From assembly GCF_022374935.2 (NCBI RefSeq), contig NZ_CP092430.2:434001-498000 (forward strand): a stretch of DNA of 64,000 bases, written 5' to 3'. Both the position numbers and the translations under genes were made by a program. The notes beneath the pieces are model-generated. The model was not told the origin of the DNA. It was given only the letters and a program-made list of their open reading frames with translations, and did no database searches. Position 1 is the stretch's first letter; every line of letters begins with the position of its first letter. This document shows, one piece after another, positions 41,327 through 48,782 of this stretch. Source of the DNA: Mycolicibacter virginiensis (GTDB lineage: Bacteria; Actinomycetota; Actinomycetes; Mycobacteriales; Mycobacteriaceae).

Positions 41327-41646
41327 AGATCGTGATGAGTCGGGTCGCGCGGACGGCGGGAATTGGTGCGGCCGCGGCGGGGCTGCTGCTCGGAGCAGCG
41401 GGAACGGCGGCCGCGGATGAGCAGTCCTACATGGACTACTTGTTCGCACACGGCTGGACGTATCACTACGACGTGTCGTCAGCGACGAGCGCAATCAAAG
41501 GCGGGCACATAATCTGCGACAACATCCGTTGGAATGGTGGACCGCGCAATGGCGTAAATCCGTTCATGGCGGCGTCACTCGACGACCTCATGATCGAAGC
41601 GGCGCAACACGAGCTGTGCCCGGAGTCGCTCGGAACTGCGCAGTGA
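41323..41646 (+). CDS. exported DUF732-like protein 3
   Basis: 107 residues. GTG 41323 overlaps the previous stop (GTGA), with ATG 41335 as alternative. Signal peptide ends near TAAA-DE. Mature part: EQSYMDYLFAHGWTYHYD, C65 (IICDNI), then MIEAAQHELCPESL with C99. It shares SYMDYLFA.G.TYH and LMIEAAQHELCP with protein 7, more than with direct neighbours, a sign of duplication or conversion within the array. Confidence 0.8.
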   Translation: MKIVMSRVARTAGIGAAAAGLLLGAAGTAAADEQSYMDYLFAHGWTYHYDVSSATSAIKGGHIICDNIRWNGGPRNGVNPFMAASLDDLMIEAAQHELCPESLGTAQ

Positions 41647-41918
41647 AACCCGTTCTGACGATGGCGACCGTGTTTGCCGTCGCGGCGTTGCTCGGCGCAC
41701 CGCCCGCCGTGGCTGACGCTCGACAGGACTTCCTCGACCAATACCACGCCCGCGGCGCGTATCAGGTCATCTCTGACGAGATGCTCATGTACTGGGGCAC
41801 CAAGTACTGCCACGACAAGGCGGACGGGAATGGCGCGCTTTGGCGTCCCAATCCGCTCAATTGGCACTACTCGACGATTGATCTGGTCGAGGTTGCGGAC
41901 CAGACGCTATGCCCGTGA
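41643..41918 (+). CDS. exported DUF732-like protein 4 (short type)
   Basis: 91 residues. GTG 41643 overlaps the previous stop. Signal peptide ends at AVA-DA. It belongs to a shorter subtype with protein 6: mature start ARQDFLDQYHA, Cys C56 (TKYCHDK) and terminal C90 (ADQTLCP). Bases 41681-41737 are identical to 42291-42347 in the gene for protein 6. Confidence 0.8.
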   Translation: MKPVLTMATVFAVAALLGAPPAVADARQDFLDQYHARGAYQVISDEMLMYWGTKYCHDKADGNGALWRPNPLNWHYSTIDLVEVADQTLCP

Positions 41919-41941
41919 CCGTGTCAGCGAAGGGAGCTGTG

Positions 41942-42256
41942 ATGGGACGAATTGCGAAGGCGCTCAGCGCTGGCGTGGCCGCGGTGGGGCTACTGTTCGG
42001 CACAGCGGGGGTGGCGTCGGCTGACGATGCGTCGTTCATCTCTGCCATCCACGGCAATGGAATTCGCGTACACATATTGGACGACTCGGAGGTCATCGGC
42101 CTCGGGCACTTTATGTGCTCGGCTTTGCGTGACGGCTCAAGCCTGGATACCGTGGCCGGATTCCCTGGAGGAAACGGCATTCTTGTAGACGGTCACGGTA
42201 TTGCTGTTACTGCACAACAGGAACTGTGCCCCGACACCCTCGGGGGACCGAAGTGA
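41942..42256 (+). CDS. exported DUF732-like protein 5
   Basis: 104 residues, signal peptide to ASA-DD (about 27), Cys C59 (HFMCSAL) and C96 (QQELCPDTL). GAAGGGAGCTG precedes ATG 41942 as RBS. The 5' end is nearly identical to that of protein 7 (RIAKALSAG), exactly 610 bases away. Confidence 0.8.
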   Translation: MGRIAKALSAGVAAVGLLFGTAGVASADDASFISAIHGNGIRVHILDDSEVIGLGHFMCSALRDGSSLDTVAGFPGGNGILVDGHGIAVTAQQELCPDTLGGPK

Positions 42257-42528
42257 AACTCGCTCTGGCGCTGACAGGCGTTCTTGCCGCCGCGGCGTTG
42301 CTCGGCGCACCGCCCGCCGTGGCTGACGCTCGACAGGACTTCCTCGATCAGTACCACGCCGCCGGCGCGCACCAGACATTCTCTGATGACCAGCTCGTTT
42401 ACGTCGCAGAAAGCTATTGCGTGCAAAAGTCACGTAACGCCGGAGCCTGGTGGTACGGGCAACCCTGGACGCCAAAATTCTCGCCATCCGCAGTCGCACA
42501 CATTGCCGACCAGACGCTCTGTCCGTGA
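42253..42528 (+). CDS. exported DUF732-like protein 6 (short type)
   Basis: 91 residues, duplicate of protein 4: same signal peptide core, ARQDFLDQYHAAG, C56 and terminal C90. The middle has diverged (SDDQLVYVAESYCVQKSRNA). GTG 42253 overlaps the previous stop, as for protein 4. It lies 610 bases from protein 4. Confidence 0.8.
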   Translation: MKLALALTGVLAAAALLGAPPAVADARQDFLDQYHAAGAHQTFSDDQLVYVAESYCVQKSRNAGAWWYGQPWTPKFSPSAVAHIADQTLCP

Positions 42529-42551
42529 CTGTGTCAACGACAGGAACTGCG

Positions 42552-42917
42552 ATGAAACGAATTGCGAAGGCGCTCAGCGCTGGTGCGGCCGCGGCGGGGC
42601 TGCTGCTCGGAACAGCAGGGGTGGCATCCGCGGATGATCAGTCCTATATGGACTATCTATTCGCCCGCGGTTTCACCTATCACCCGGGCGCGTCGGCCGC
42701 GTGGCAAACAATCCAGTGGGGGCAAGCGGTCTGCGCCAACATCCGAACGGACGGCAACCCGCGCGCCGGATTCAATGCGATCTCGAATGCAATGCTGACC
42801 GACCTCATGATCGAAGCGGCCCAGCACGAGCTGTGCCCCGACACCCTTGGCCAGCACCGGAACCCGCACCAGCACCTGTCGGTGAGCCGGGCTGAGGAGA
42901 CGAATCGTGTGGATTAA
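42552..42917 (+). CDS. exported DUF732-like protein 7 with chimeric tail
   Basis: 121 residues. Signal peptide to ASA-DD, C70 (QAVCANI) and C96 (HELCPDTL) as in the others, but the frame then runs on for about 23 residues (GQHRNPHQHLSVSRAEETNR). That extension is the out-of-frame reading of DNA encoding PAPEPAPAPVGEPG-stop, the C-terminal tail of the six-cysteine family. So the 3' end is a fusion scar. It overlaps the first six-Cys gene start by 11 bases. Confidence 0.8.
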   Translation: MKRIAKALSAGAAAAGLLLGTAGVASADDQSYMDYLFARGFTYHPGASAAWQTIQWGQAVCANIRTDGNPRAGFNAISNAMLTDLMIEAAQHELCPDTLGQHRNPHQHLSVSRAEETNRVD

Positions 42918-43257
42918 AGCCCTGCTCGCAGCCGTGCCAGCGGCGCTGTTCCTCGCAACGCCAACGCCTCTCGCACACGCTGACGGTGCGTGCACCGCTT
43001 TGGGTTCCGACTATGACGCGTATTGGGCGTGCGCCCAGAAGATGAACGTGCACTGCACTTATACCGGCGGCTTTATAGCCACACATTCCATGACCTGCAC
43101 TTACCCCGACGGCGGACGGGACGAATGCGTCGCACACACGGCTCCGCACACTGGGAGATTACAGATGGTCGACCACACTTGTACGTACATCGCGCCCGCC
43201 TCTGAGTCGGCACCGCCGCCAGGAGCAGAGCCAGCACCTGTCGGTGAGCCGAGCTAG
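42907..43257 (+). CDS. exported six-cysteine protein 1
   Basis: 116 residues. Signal peptide (1-25, HA-DG) begins MWIKALLAAVPAALFL. The mature domain has six Cys (C29, C42, C50, C64, C74, C92), enough for three disulfides, and the shared block CTYPDGGRDECV. The tail PPPGAEPAPVGEPS is Pro/Ala/Glu-rich and ends in GEPS, common to four of five copies. No family recognised. GTG 42907. Confidence 0.82.
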   Translation: MWIKALLAAVPAALFLATPTPLAHADGACTALGSDYDAYWACAQKMNVHCTYTGGFIATHSMTCTYPDGGRDECVAHTAPHTGRLQMVDHTCTYIAPASESAPPPGAEPAPVGEPS

Positions 43258-43259
43258 GG

Positions 43260-43625
43260 ATGCGAACCATGTGGATCAAAGCGCTGCTCGCCGTGGTGCC
43301 GGCCGCCCTATTCCTCGCCGCGCCAGTGCCGGTCGTTCACGCTGGCGGCGAGTGCACCGCATTAGCCCCCGACGTTGATGGCTATAACGCGTGCCTGGAA
43401 AAAATGGGGATGCGTTGCAAGGCTACTGGCGGTTTCGATCGTGTGCAGACCGTAGCCTGCACCTATCCCGACGGTGGCCGGGATGAATGCGTCGCACACT
43501 TTGCGCCATTCGGCTTCACAACATCCGTCGGAACACCTGTCGACTCCTCTTGCACGTACATCCCGCCTGGTGCTGATCAGGCACCGCCGCCCGCAGAGCC
43601 AGCACCTGCAGGGGAACCGAGCTAG
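43260..43625 (+). CDS. exported six-cysteine protein 2
   Basis: 121 residues (ATG 43260) or 118 if ATG 43269 (MWIKALLAV) is used. Same plan: signal peptide, six Cys, CTYPDGGRDECV, tail PPPAEPAPAGEPS. The loop between Cys 5 and 6 is longer (FAPFGFTTSVGTPVDSS). Two bases separate it from the upstream stop. Confidence 0.82.
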   Translation: MRTMWIKALLAVVPAALFLAAPVPVVHAGGECTALAPDVDGYNACLEKMGMRCKATGGFDRVQTVACTYPDGGRDECVAHFAPFGFTTSVGTPVDSSCTYIPPGADQAPPPAEPAPAGEPS

Positions 43626-43627
43626 GG

Positions 43628-43969
43628 ATGCGGACCATGTGGAATAAAGCCCTGCTCGCAGCCGTGCCAGCGGCGCTGTTCCTCGCAGCGCCGGCACCGG
43701 TCGTCCACGCTGACGGTGCGTGCACCGCTTTTGCGAACGCGAACGACGTTGATGCGTACCAAGAGTGCACGCGCAAAATGAACGTGCGCTGCAAGAGCCA
43801 GGGTGTTTTTCTGGAACACTCCGTGACTTGCACCTATCCCGATGGCGGCCGGGATGAATGCATCGAGCACGTTGTGTATGGGGGTGCCGGACGGCTCGCC
43901 GACGCTGCTTGTGCCTACGTCCCGCCTGACTCCGACCCGGCACCGGCGCCTGTCGGCGAGCCGAGCTGA
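43628..43969 (+). CDS. exported six-cysteine protein 3
   Basis: 113 residues, MRTMWNKALLA start. Mature part: CTAFANANDVDAYQECTRKM, then CTYPDGGRDECIEH and ACAYVPP. Tail DPAPAPVGEPS is shorter. Signal peptide DNA is almost the same as in copy 1 (AAAGCCCTGCTCGCAGCCGT), indicating recent duplication. Confidence 0.82.
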   Translation: MRTMWNKALLAAVPAALFLAAPAPVVHADGACTAFANANDVDAYQECTRKMNVRCKSQGVFLEHSVTCTYPDGGRDECIEHVVYGGAGRLADAACAYVPPDSDPAPAPVGEPS

Positions 43970-43971
43970 GG

Positions 43972-44328
43972 ATGCGAATCGTGTGGATCAAAGCCCTACT
44001 CGTCGCTGCGCCGGCCGCCCTGTTCATCGCCGCGCCGGCGGTGGTCGTCCACGCCGACGGTGCGTGCACCGCTTTGGGTTCCGACTACGAGGCGTATAAC
44101 GCCTGCATATCCAAGATGAATGTGCACTGCGTCGGTGGTCCCAGAGGTTTCATTCCGGGAGTCAACTTGACCTGCACTTACTCCGACGGCGGCAGGGACG
44201 AATGCGTCGTGCACTTCGCGTTTTTAGGTGGCGGACGGGCCGCCGACTCGGCCTGTACGTATGTTCCGCCTGGCTCCGAGTCGGCACCGCCGCCAGCGGA
44301 GCCAGCACCGGTCGGTGAGCCGAGTTGA
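43972..44328 (+). CDS. exported six-cysteine protein 4
   Basis: 118 residues. Mature start DGACTALGSDYEAYNACISK is nearly that of copy 1. CTYSDGGRDECVVH replaces Pro by Ser in the core block. Loop VGGPRGFIPGVN between Cys 3 and 4 is longer. Tail PPPAEPAPVGEPS. Confidence 0.82.
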   Translation: MRIVWIKALLVAAPAALFIAAPAVVVHADGACTALGSDYEAYNACISKMNVHCVGGPRGFIPGVNLTCTYSDGGRDECVVHFAFLGGGRAADSACTYVPPGSESAPPPAEPAPVGEPS

Positions 44329-44336
44329 GGAGGCAA

Positions 44337-44717
44337 ATGATGTGGATCAAAGCTCTGCTCGCCGCTGCGCCGGCCGCCCTGTTCCTCGCCGCGCCAGCAC
44401 AGGTCGCACACGCCGACGGTGCGTGCACCGCGTTAGCGAACGTGAACACCGCTGATGCGTGGAAGGCGTGCGTAGCCAAGACGAATGCGCGCTGTGGGCG
44501 CACCGGAGGATTTTTTACGGAGTCCCACGTGACTTGCATTTATTCTGATGGTGGACGGGATGACTGCGTCCTTCATTACGATTACGCGCTCGTCGGCGCA
44601 GGGCCGCTTGCCGACATGGCTTGTACGTATTTCCCGCCTGGTGCCGAGTCGGCACCCCCAGCAGGTGCAGCTCCGGAACCAGCACCCACCGCGGAACCTG
44701 TGCCGTCTCAGCCGTAA
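44337..44717 (+). CDS. exported six-cysteine protein 5
   Basis: 126 residues from ATG 44337, which follows GAGGAGG, the best RBS of the array. Six Cys retained (CTALANVNTADAWKAC, ARC, CIYSDGGRDDC, MACTYFPP). The tail differs: GAAPEPAPTAEPVPSQP, longer and without GEPS, as expected for the end copy that was not the template for repeated copying. Confidence 0.82.
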   Translation: MMWIKALLAAAPAALFLAAPAQVAHADGACTALANVNTADAWKACVAKTNARCGRTGGFFTESHVTCIYSDGGRDDCVLHYDYALVGAGPLADMACTYFPPGAESAPPAGAAPEPAPTAEPVPSQP

Positions 44718-44724
44718 CCGCAGC

Positions 44725-44856
44725 TCACCCGTAACGCTGCTGCGCCGCCTCGCCGCCGATCCCGAGCACGGATCCGATCAGTGCCCAGCTGTTCCGGCCG
44801 ACGCGGGCGGCGGTGACGGCGGCGTGGACCGCGGGCTCATCCGGCGCGGTGGCCAC
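44725..44856 (-). pseudogene. probable 5'-truncated small gene
   Basis: A 43-codon minus-strand frame from GTG 44856: VATAPDEPAVHAAVTAARVG then NSWALIGSVLGIGGEAAQQR and YG-stop. It reads like the end of a real mycobacterial protein, and the in-frame sequence upstream (HQANGTGLLLRA) continues the sense before meeting TGA. No RBS. Probably a gene remnant at the edge of the array. Confidence 0.4.
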
Positions 44857-44974
44857 GGCGCGGAGCAGGAGCCCAGTGCCGTTTGCCTGATGACGGTCGG
44901 TGTCGGGATGTCATCGCGTATGAGGTTGCCGGGAACCTAATCTGGACAGCCCGGCAACGCTACGCTGCTGTGTC

Positions 44975-45949
44975 GTGCGGGAAACGCGCCTCGATACAGC
45001 TCGGATCCGGGCAGCTCGCCGGGTAATCAACCCACTTTTCCTTGACACTCCGCTATATCGATGCGAGGCGCTGACGCCCAACCTCGGGTGCACGATGAGC
45101 ATCAAGCTCGAAACGGAGAATCCAGTCGGCAGCTTCAAAGCACGCGGCACCGAAGTTGTCACGAGCCTGCTCGCCGACACCGGCTTGACCGCGATGGTGT
45201 GCGCCAGCGCAGGAAACCTTGGTCAAGCCCTGGCTTGGTCCGGTCGCACTCGGGGGCTTGGCGTCACGGTCGTCGCATCCCGCTTCGCTCCGGCCATCAA
45301 GCTTGAGCGCATCCGCGCGCTGGATGCCCGGTTGGAGCTGGTGGACGGCGACATTGAGATCGCTCGCGAGCGGGCAGCCGCCATTGCCCGGTATGACGGG
45401 ATCCGGTTGGTCGAGGACAGTCTGGACATCGAGACGTGCGAGGGCGCTGCGACTATCGGTCTGGAACTGGTTGATGCTGCGTCTTCTTTCGATGCCGTCC
45501 TGATTGCTCTCGGCGGCGGGGCGCTGGCCACCGGCGTGGGGCACGTGCTCAAGACATTGGCCCCCGACGTCGAGGTGATCTGCATTCAGCCGGCTGGCGC
45601 ACCGGCGATGACACACTCGTGGCACCAACGCCGCGTCGTGACCAGCGACTCGACCAATACGATCGCCGACGCTGTCGCCGGCCGCTTTCCCATCCCTGCC
45701 GTCCTGTCTGACCTGCTCCTGGTTGCTGACGATGCGATTCTGGTCCAGGAGGCCTCGATCGTCGCCGGAATGCGGATGCTCCTCGACCACGCCGGTCTGG
45801 TCGTTGAGCCGGCGGCCGCGCTCGGCATCGCGGCGATCCTCGAAAACCGTGACCGCTTCGCTGGCCGACACGTGGTCACTATCGTGTGTGGCAGCAATGT
45901 CGACCTAAATGCGCATCGTCGCTGGGTTCGCACGGCTTCCCTGGGGTGA
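44975..45949 (+). CDS. PLP-dependent threonine dehydratase-like enzyme
   Basis: 324-residue fold-type II PLP enzyme (threonine/serine dehydratase, threonine synthase group). PLP lysine is in VGSFKARG (about 54), the substrate loop is CASAGNLGQAL, and the phosphate-binding Gly loop is ALGGGALATG. It lacks the C-terminal ACT-like domain of biosynthetic IlvA, so a catabolic dehydratase, racemase or novel lyase is as likely. GTG 44975. It stands alone, with 61 bases before the WXG gene. Confidence 0.82.
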   Translation: MRETRLDTARIRAARRVINPLFLDTPLYRCEALTPNLGCTMSIKLETENPVGSFKARGTEVVTSLLADTGLTAMVCASAGNLGQALAWSGRTRGLGVTVVASRFAPAIKLERIRALDARLELVDGDIEIARERAAAIARYDGIRLVEDSLDIETCEGAATIGLELVDAASSFDAVLIALGGGALATGVGHVLKTLAPDVEVICIQPAGAPAMTHSWHQRRVVTSDSTNTIADAVAGRFPIPAVLSDLLLVADDAILVQEASIVAGMRMLLDHAGLVVEPAAALGIAAILENRDRFAGRHVVTIVCGSNVDLNAHRRWVRTASLG

Positions 45950-46010
45950 CTAGCGGCAGCCCCGAAGCGCTGTTAACTTTCTGTGCAGCGCTGCTACGGG
46001 AGGTGTGGGT

Positions 46011-46349
46011 ATGGCTTCGGTGCCGATCAACTCCGCGACGCTGTCGGTTCGCCCGGCGCTGCTGGACACCCACGCCACCCAGGTGGTGAACGCCACCGAG
46101 GTGTCGCGCACCTTCGCCGCTCGTCATGCCGGCTACGTCGGCGAATGCGCGGGGGCTTGGGCCGGTGACTCCGCGGAAGCCCTGGCTGAGCTCGGTGCGC
46201 ACTGGGAATCGACCGATGCGCGGCTGCACGGGCGGATCGCCGCGTTCTCCGCGGCGATGCGCGAAGGCGGCCGGATCTACACGGCGATGGAAGAAGAGCA
46301 CGCTCACCGCTTCACCGTGCTGGTTCCGCGGGCACCCGGCGCGCAGTAG
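46011..46349 (+). CDS. WXG100-like protein
   Basis: 112 residues, two helices joined by a WAG turn (CAGAWAGDSAEALAELGAHW), the WXG100 hallmark of type VII secreted proteins. RBS GGGAGG before ATG 46011. Followed after three bases by the NlpC/P60 protein, a usual pairing of a small WXG partner with a large effector. Confidence 0.78.
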   Translation: MASVPINSATLSVRPALLDTHATQVVNATEVSRTFAARHAGYVGECAGAWAGDSAEALAELGAHWESTDARLHGRIAAFSAAMREGGRIYTAMEEEHAHRFTVLVPRAPGAQ

Positions 46350-46352
46350 CCG

Positions 46353-47594
46353 ATGACGATCACCACCGACGGCATCGACAAGTGGAATCTGGCGACCTTG
46401 GACACGGTGTTCGAGATAGCCACGGAACGCTCCGCGCGCAAGGCCGACTTCGGAGCGACGTTGGATGCCGCCGGCAACGGGCTCAAAGACTGGGAAGGTA
46501 AGGGCGGCGACGCGTTCCGCCAAGAGCTGGGCAAGCACCGCGTCGACATCACCGATCAGCAGGTCGAGGCGACTGCGATCGCGAATGCCTTCTCCTACGC
46601 GCGGTCCGAGGTCGAGGCGTGCAAGACCGAGTGGGGCGCCATCAAATCGGCAGCGGCCAGCAATAACTGGTCGATCAGCCCGACTGGGCAACTCAGCGGC
46701 CAAGTCACCGAACGCAACCGCGCCGACTTCGACACCCTGCAGCGCCGGCTGACGAAGCTGATGACCGAGGCCAACCAGACCGACCGAGACCTGGCCACCG
46801 CGATTCGCGCCGTGGTCGGTGACACCAAGCTCACGCCCGACGGTCGTCCGATCTACGGGCCGCCGATGCCGAAGGATGAGACGAAAGGCAAAGAGACACC
46901 GGCGGATCAGTTGCCGTTGCCGGCCAAGAACGGCCAGGTGCCCTCGCCCACCGAGGCGACCGCCGGCCGTCACGATCACCCCGAGTTGGGAGGCAGCGAC
47001 TACCTCGCGACCAACCCGAACCCGTCGCCGCTGCTTTCCGGGCTGTCCGCGCAGGAGTGGCGTGATCGCCTGGCGAACTTCAAACCGGGTGACCCGCTGC
47101 CGGACCCGCGGACCCCGACCGGCGACCCGGCGATCGATTCATTGGCTCACGCGGCGAGTCAGCAGAACACCACCTACGCCTGGGGCGGAAACAAATCACC
47201 GGACGGCCCGTCGGTAGGGCAGGGTGATGAGGGTGATGGGGCCAACCAGTTCCACGACTGGGACCGCTACGGCTACGACTGCGGGGGCCTGGTCCGCTAC
47301 TCGGTGCAGCAGGGTGCTGGCTTCGACACGGGGATGGGTACCGACGCCATCGACACCAACCCGACATTCACGCAGTCTGGCGGAAATGTCCCCAGCTCAG
47401 CCATTGCCGGGAATGCTCAGACCGGCGACGTCCTCGTCTTCGGCGGCGTGGGCGGCTATCAAGGCGGAGCCACCCAACACACCGGAATTTACATCGGGAA
47501 CGGGTACATGATGGAGGCTCCGGGCTCCGGCAGCCCCGTGAGCGTTGGGGGAGTAAGTGGTCACGGGTCCGCCGATATTCTGAGGCTGCCATGA
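46353..47594 (+). CDS. WXG-NlpC/P60 peptidoglycan hydrolase
   Basis: 413 residues. N-terminal helical domain with WEG (LKDWEGKGGDAFRQELGKH, about 45-63), which fits a type VII targeting domain; long linker; C-terminal C40 (NlpC/P60) peptidase about 255-413 with Cys in YDCGGLV (about 310) and His in QHTGIYIG (about 375). It would cut peptidoglycan stem peptides outside the cell. No Sec signal. Stop overlaps the start of the following lipoprotein gene (ATGA), so effector and lipoprotein are made together. Confidence 0.82.
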   Translation: MTITTDGIDKWNLATLDTVFEIATERSARKADFGATLDAAGNGLKDWEGKGGDAFRQELGKHRVDITDQQVEATAIANAFSYARSEVEACKTEWGAIKSAAASNNWSISPTGQLSGQVTERNRADFDTLQRRLTKLMTEANQTDRDLATAIRAVVGDTKLTPDGRPIYGPPMPKDETKGKETPADQLPLPAKNGQVPSPTEATAGRHDHPELGGSDYLATNPNPSPLLSGLSAQEWRDRLANFKPGDPLPDPRTPTGDPAIDSLAHAASQQNTTYAWGGNKSPDGPSVGQGDEGDGANQFHDWDRYGYDCGGLVRYSVQQGAGFDTGMGTDAIDTNPTFTQSGGNVPSSAIAGNAQTGDVLVFGGVGGYQGGATQHTGIYIGNGYMMEAPGSGSPVSVGGVSGHGSADILRLP

Positions 47595-48130
47595 AACTCT
47601 TCGCCGCGCTGCTTCCGCTAGCTATCGTCCTGGCGTGTAGCTCTCCCGACCATCCTGCGAAGGCGGAACCCGCTGTGAACAACCAGCAGATCACTGACAG
47701 GTTCACCACGGTGATATGGCCCGCGATTGCGGCTTACAACGAGAACCGCAATCAAGGTGCGCCGCCCTCCCAGCAGTACCACGCCGTAGTCGATCCCACC
47801 GACAGCTCCGCGACCGCGTACGGTCCGCTTCGTGACGCCGTGTGGGGACTGGGGCGGGCGGGCGAGTACGAGAGTGCCACGCAGACAACTCACGGCAACG
47901 ACGGCCTGACGCTCGGTCACGTCGATGTCCAGTCGGTTCAAGGCGATACCGCCACTCTGAATGTCTGCTACACCTACACCCACTGGTGGTACGTGAACAT
48001 CGCCGACACCCAGCGCGCAACCGCAGCATCAGAAGCCACCGTCGGTTTGGTCAACGTCGACCACACCTGGTACCTGCACAGCATCACCGACGACCACGTC
48101 GTGCCGGGGTGCGGGGACGTCAACAGCTGA
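47591..48130 (+). CDS. lipoprotein A (GCGDVNS family)
   Basis: 179 residues. Signal peptide with lipobox VLAC (Cys about 16). Mature part begins NNQQITDRFTTVIWPAIAAY; C-terminus is AASEATVGLVNVDHTWYLHS, then ITDDHVVPGCGDVNS. Two further Cys (NVCYTYTH and PGCGD) may pair. Paralog of the next gene. Directly coupled to the NlpC/P60 gene, which suggests it protects the producer or anchors the hydrolase; no direct evidence. Confidence 0.78.
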   Translation: MKLFAALLPLAIVLACSSPDHPAKAEPAVNNQQITDRFTTVIWPAIAAYNENRNQGAPPSQQYHAVVDPTDSSATAYGPLRDAVWGLGRAGEYESATQTTHGNDGLTLGHVDVQSVQGDTATLNVCYTYTHWWYVNIADTQRATAASEATVGLVNVDHTWYLHSITDDHVVPGCGDVNS

Positions 48131-48163
48131 CCGCGGGGTAAGGGAGAGACTGAAAGGGGCTGG

Positions 48164-48688
48164 GTGTCGATGAATTCGGCGGTCGCTCTGTTCATCCCCT
48201 TCGTCACTGTCGTGGCGTGCAGTCCGCCCGGTGAACCCGTGGAAGTGGAATCCACTCTGAACCAGCAGCAGATCATCGAGCGATTCACCAACGACATCTG
48301 GCCTGCCGTGGAGGGCTACCGATATGTCGGGCAGGGTAGCCCCGAATCGAAACGGTTCTGGTCGGTGCTCGAACCTGGCGAGGGCAACGGCGTGCACCGC
48401 ACGGGAATGGACCTCGGTGTGGTCATGGGCGCAGACCAAGTACCCATCAGCTTTCCGGGCGGCCCACTGCGCCTGGCGAATACCGCTGTGACATCGATCA
48501 ACCCAACTGATGCGACCGTCGTCGCCTGCTACACCTACACCTCGGTACCGCGCAGCGCCCCAACCGCCCCCGGGGTCTCCGCAGCTTCCGAAGCCACCTT
48601 CCAGCTGACGAACGTCGATGGCAGCTGGTACCTGCACAGCATCACCGACGATAACGTCGTGCCGGGCTGTGGAGACGTCAACAGCTGA
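48164..48688 (+). CDS. lipoprotein B (GCGDVNS family)
   Basis: 174 residues from GTG 48164 (ATG 48170 possible); lipobox VVAC. Same plan as lipoprotein A: NQQQIIERFTNDIWPAVEGY at the start, VACYTYTS in the middle, and WYLHSITDDNVVPGCGDVNS at the end; the middle has diverged. The DNA coding for the last 17 residues is nearly the same as in A, so this is a tandem duplicate. Confidence 0.78.
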   Translation: MSMNSAVALFIPFVTVVACSPPGEPVEVESTLNQQQIIERFTNDIWPAVEGYRYVGQGSPESKRFWSVLEPGEGNGVHRTGMDLGVVMGADQVPISFPGGPLRLANTAVTSINPTDATVVACYTYTSVPRSAPTAPGVSAASEATFQLTNVDGSWYLHSITDDNVVPGCGDVNS

Positions 48689-48782
48689 GCAGCTGGGTAG
48701 GGCGTCAGCAGGAATTTCAGTGTCAACGTCGGTGTCGCCGATGTAGGTTCACCCCCAATGTCGAGTGGGTGCGGAGGCTGCG

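Noticed and set aside
43260..44720. Six-Cys array as conotoxin-like or lantibiotic precursors
   Set aside because: The Cys spacing and Pro-rich tails do not match those families and there are no modification enzymes nearby.
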